From contig NZ_JOFS01000014.1 in NCBI RefSeq assembly GCF_000719285.1, forward strand, positions 1 to 64,000: DNA of 64,000 nucleotides, read 5' to 3'. The notes below the pieces were generated by a model. The model ran no database searches, was not told where the DNA came from, and saw only the letters and a list, made by a program, of their open reading frames with translations. Shown one piece after another: positions 63,008 through 64,000 of this stretch. Origin of the DNA: Streptomyces bicolor. Its GTDB lineage: Bacteria > Actinomycetota > Actinomycetes > Streptomycetales > Streptomycetaceae. The translations under genes and the position numbers were made by a program. Every line of letters begins with the position of its first letter. Within the stretch, counting starts at the first letter, position 1.

Positions 63008-63856
63008 ATGTCCAGCCCGCCTGAGCACGACAACGGAAGGTACGGGGCGAACAGCGCCTACGGTGCCCCCGGTGCGCACGTCACCCCTGGCGGGATTCGG
63101 CCGACGGACGTGCCCGGGATGTCACCGAACGTGTACCACCCGCGGGTCGAGTCGTCCCCGCGTTACGAGGCGTACGCCGACCCCGCGACCGCCCACGGGT
63201 GGCAGAACGCGTACGACGAGACGACCGAGCTGCCTCCGGTGGTCGAGGGGGCGGATGGTGCCCACGAGGACTGCGGCGCCGGTGGCGGCTCCGGTCCCGG
63301 CGGTGGCTACGACTACGTCTACGAGGACGGCCACGGCTACGACTACGACGCCGCCCGTGACGCGGGACGCGGCAGCCCCCGCAGCCACCGAGGCCGCCAC
63401 CAGCCCGGCGTCTGGCGCTCGCGTCGCGTCGCGGTGGTCGCCGGTGTGGTGGGGGCGGTGTCGGTGGGGGCGCTGATAGCCGGGTTCTCCCTGTCCGGGC
63501 CCTCCTCGACGGGCGGCACGAAGACCAAGGGCGACAGGACGGCCACGACGTCCGACGACTCGGTGGTGCCGGGTGAGCCATCCGTGGGTACGTCACCAGG
63601 TACCCGCCGGTCCGAAGACGCCGATCCGCCGCGAACCACGTCCCCGAGCGCCTCGGCGAGCCCGACCGTGTCGGACGAGGCCGCCTCCGACGCCGCCGCG
63701 TCCGACGACAGCACCGAGGAACCCTCGACCGACCCGACCGCCGCCGGGACGGCTCCCTCCGCACCCACCGCGACAGTGACGGCGACGGCGACAGCGACGG
63801 GCACCTCCGCCGACAAGCCGGGCCGGGGGCAGGGAAACACGAAGCGCCCCAAGTAG
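63008..63856 (+). CDS. Single-pass mucin-like membrane protein
   Basis: A 282-residue protein with a Gly/Tyr-rich disordered N-terminus (YDYVYEDGHGYDYD), one transmembrane helix at about 138-160 (VAVVAGVVGAVSVGALIAGF) and a long extracytoplasmic Ser/Thr/Pro/Ala-rich tail that could be O-mannosylated. No domain is recognised. TACAAT lies eight nt before ATG 63008, a near-consensus -10 for a leaderless transcript. The coding signal seems to continue past its stop in another frame. Confidence 0.75.
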   Translation: MSSPPEHDNGRYGANSAYGAPGAHVTPGGIRPTDVPGMSPNVYHPRVESSPRYEAYADPATAHGWQNAYDETTELPPVVEGADGAHEDCGAGGGSGPGGGYDYVYEDGHGYDYDAARDAGRGSPRSHRGRHQPGVWRSRRVAVVAGVVGAVSVGALIAGFSLSGPSSTGGTKTKGDRTATTSDDSVVPGEPSVGTSPGTRRSEDADPPRTTSPSASASPTVSDEAASDAAASDDSTEEPSTDPTAAGTAPSAPTATVTATATATGTSADKPGRGQGNTKRPK

Positions 63857-64000
63857 TCACGGCCGCGTCAACTCGCGTGCCGAGCTGGGGCTGCGCGGGG
63901 CCGGGGAAGCGACCCGGGTGTCGATCGCGGTCAACGCCGACTCGCTGGCGAAGCGGGGGCTCCTGACGCACGAACTGCAGCCGTGCCGCGCGCTCGTCGG
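63857..64000 (+). CDS. Open frame with coding bias but no visible start, cut by the window edge
   Basis: A frame one base off the preceding gene reads GRVNSRAELGLRGAGEATRV and continues to the edge with GC-rich third positions in nearly all codons. It has no ATG, GTG or TTG start near its beginning; the first in-frame GTG is about 75 nt inside. Either the 63008 gene is frameshifted and this is its true continuation, or a downstream gene starts inside this stretch. No family is recognised. The opposite strand also has an open frame. Confidence 0.35.

Overview
This window is a GC-rich actinobacterial chromosome segment, almost certainly Streptomyces. The genes have strongly GC-biased third codon positions, GTG and TTG starts are frequent, and several marker genes are typical of the genus: mmpB, mca (mycothiol), a GTP-type pckG, a class E sortase-type LAxTG protein, and a haemoglobin-monooxygenase chimera. 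As far as I recall, gene order follows the conserved core around SCO4921-SCO4985 of S. coelicolor. I saw no tRNA, rRNA, CRISPR array, intact transposon, prophage or complete biosynthetic cluster.

Layout. At 1-5.8 kb is an acyl-CoA carboxylase neighbourhood: biotin carboxylase start, Maf, MmpB, a SGNH hydrolase, the epsilon and beta carboxylase subunits, and the biotin ligase that charges such complexes. At 6-12 kb lie an adenylate cyclase, an enoyl-CoA hydratase, a GAF-GGDEF protein and histidine ammonia-lyase. At 12-22 kb is a set of envelope and secreted proteins: a lipoprotein, an LAxTG surface protein, an L,D-transpeptidase, an ABC exporter pair, a subtilase and the globin chimera. At 22-29.5 kb is a more variable stretch with a transporter remnant, an alcohol dehydrogenase divergent from an XRE regulator, SRPBCC and DUF4097 proteins with a multi-site operator and an unusual regulator, MsrA, and a PLP lyase. 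At 29.5-39.5 kb is mostly core metabolism: MetB, a sigma-like protein with a membrane partner, MarR, IlvA, a Drr-type ABC exporter, GreA and Mca.

At 39.5-45 kb are a STAND/TPR ATPase and a thioredoxin-domain protein. At 45-51.6 kb is the most cohesive candidate system: four overlapping genes (membrane GT2, GT39-type transferase, GT2-GtrA fusion, secreted copper radical oxidase), probably building and oxidising a surface glycan. At 51.6-56.2 kb are a Mut7-C protein, a TetR gene coupled to a decayed MFS gene, a hemolysin III family protein and PckG. At 56.5-61 kb is a minus-strand TelA/VWA/substrate-binding-like operon whose VWA gene is frameshifted in this sequence. The window ends with an alanine-type aminotransferase and a mucin-like membrane protein.

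Recurring features are dispersed Streptomyces palindromic elements (one family with three copies, plus one inserted in frame in the STAND gene) and many starts preceded by a TAnnnT hexamer at 6-8 nt, which suggests leaderless mRNAs. All functional calls come from motif recognition and memory; no database search was possible.
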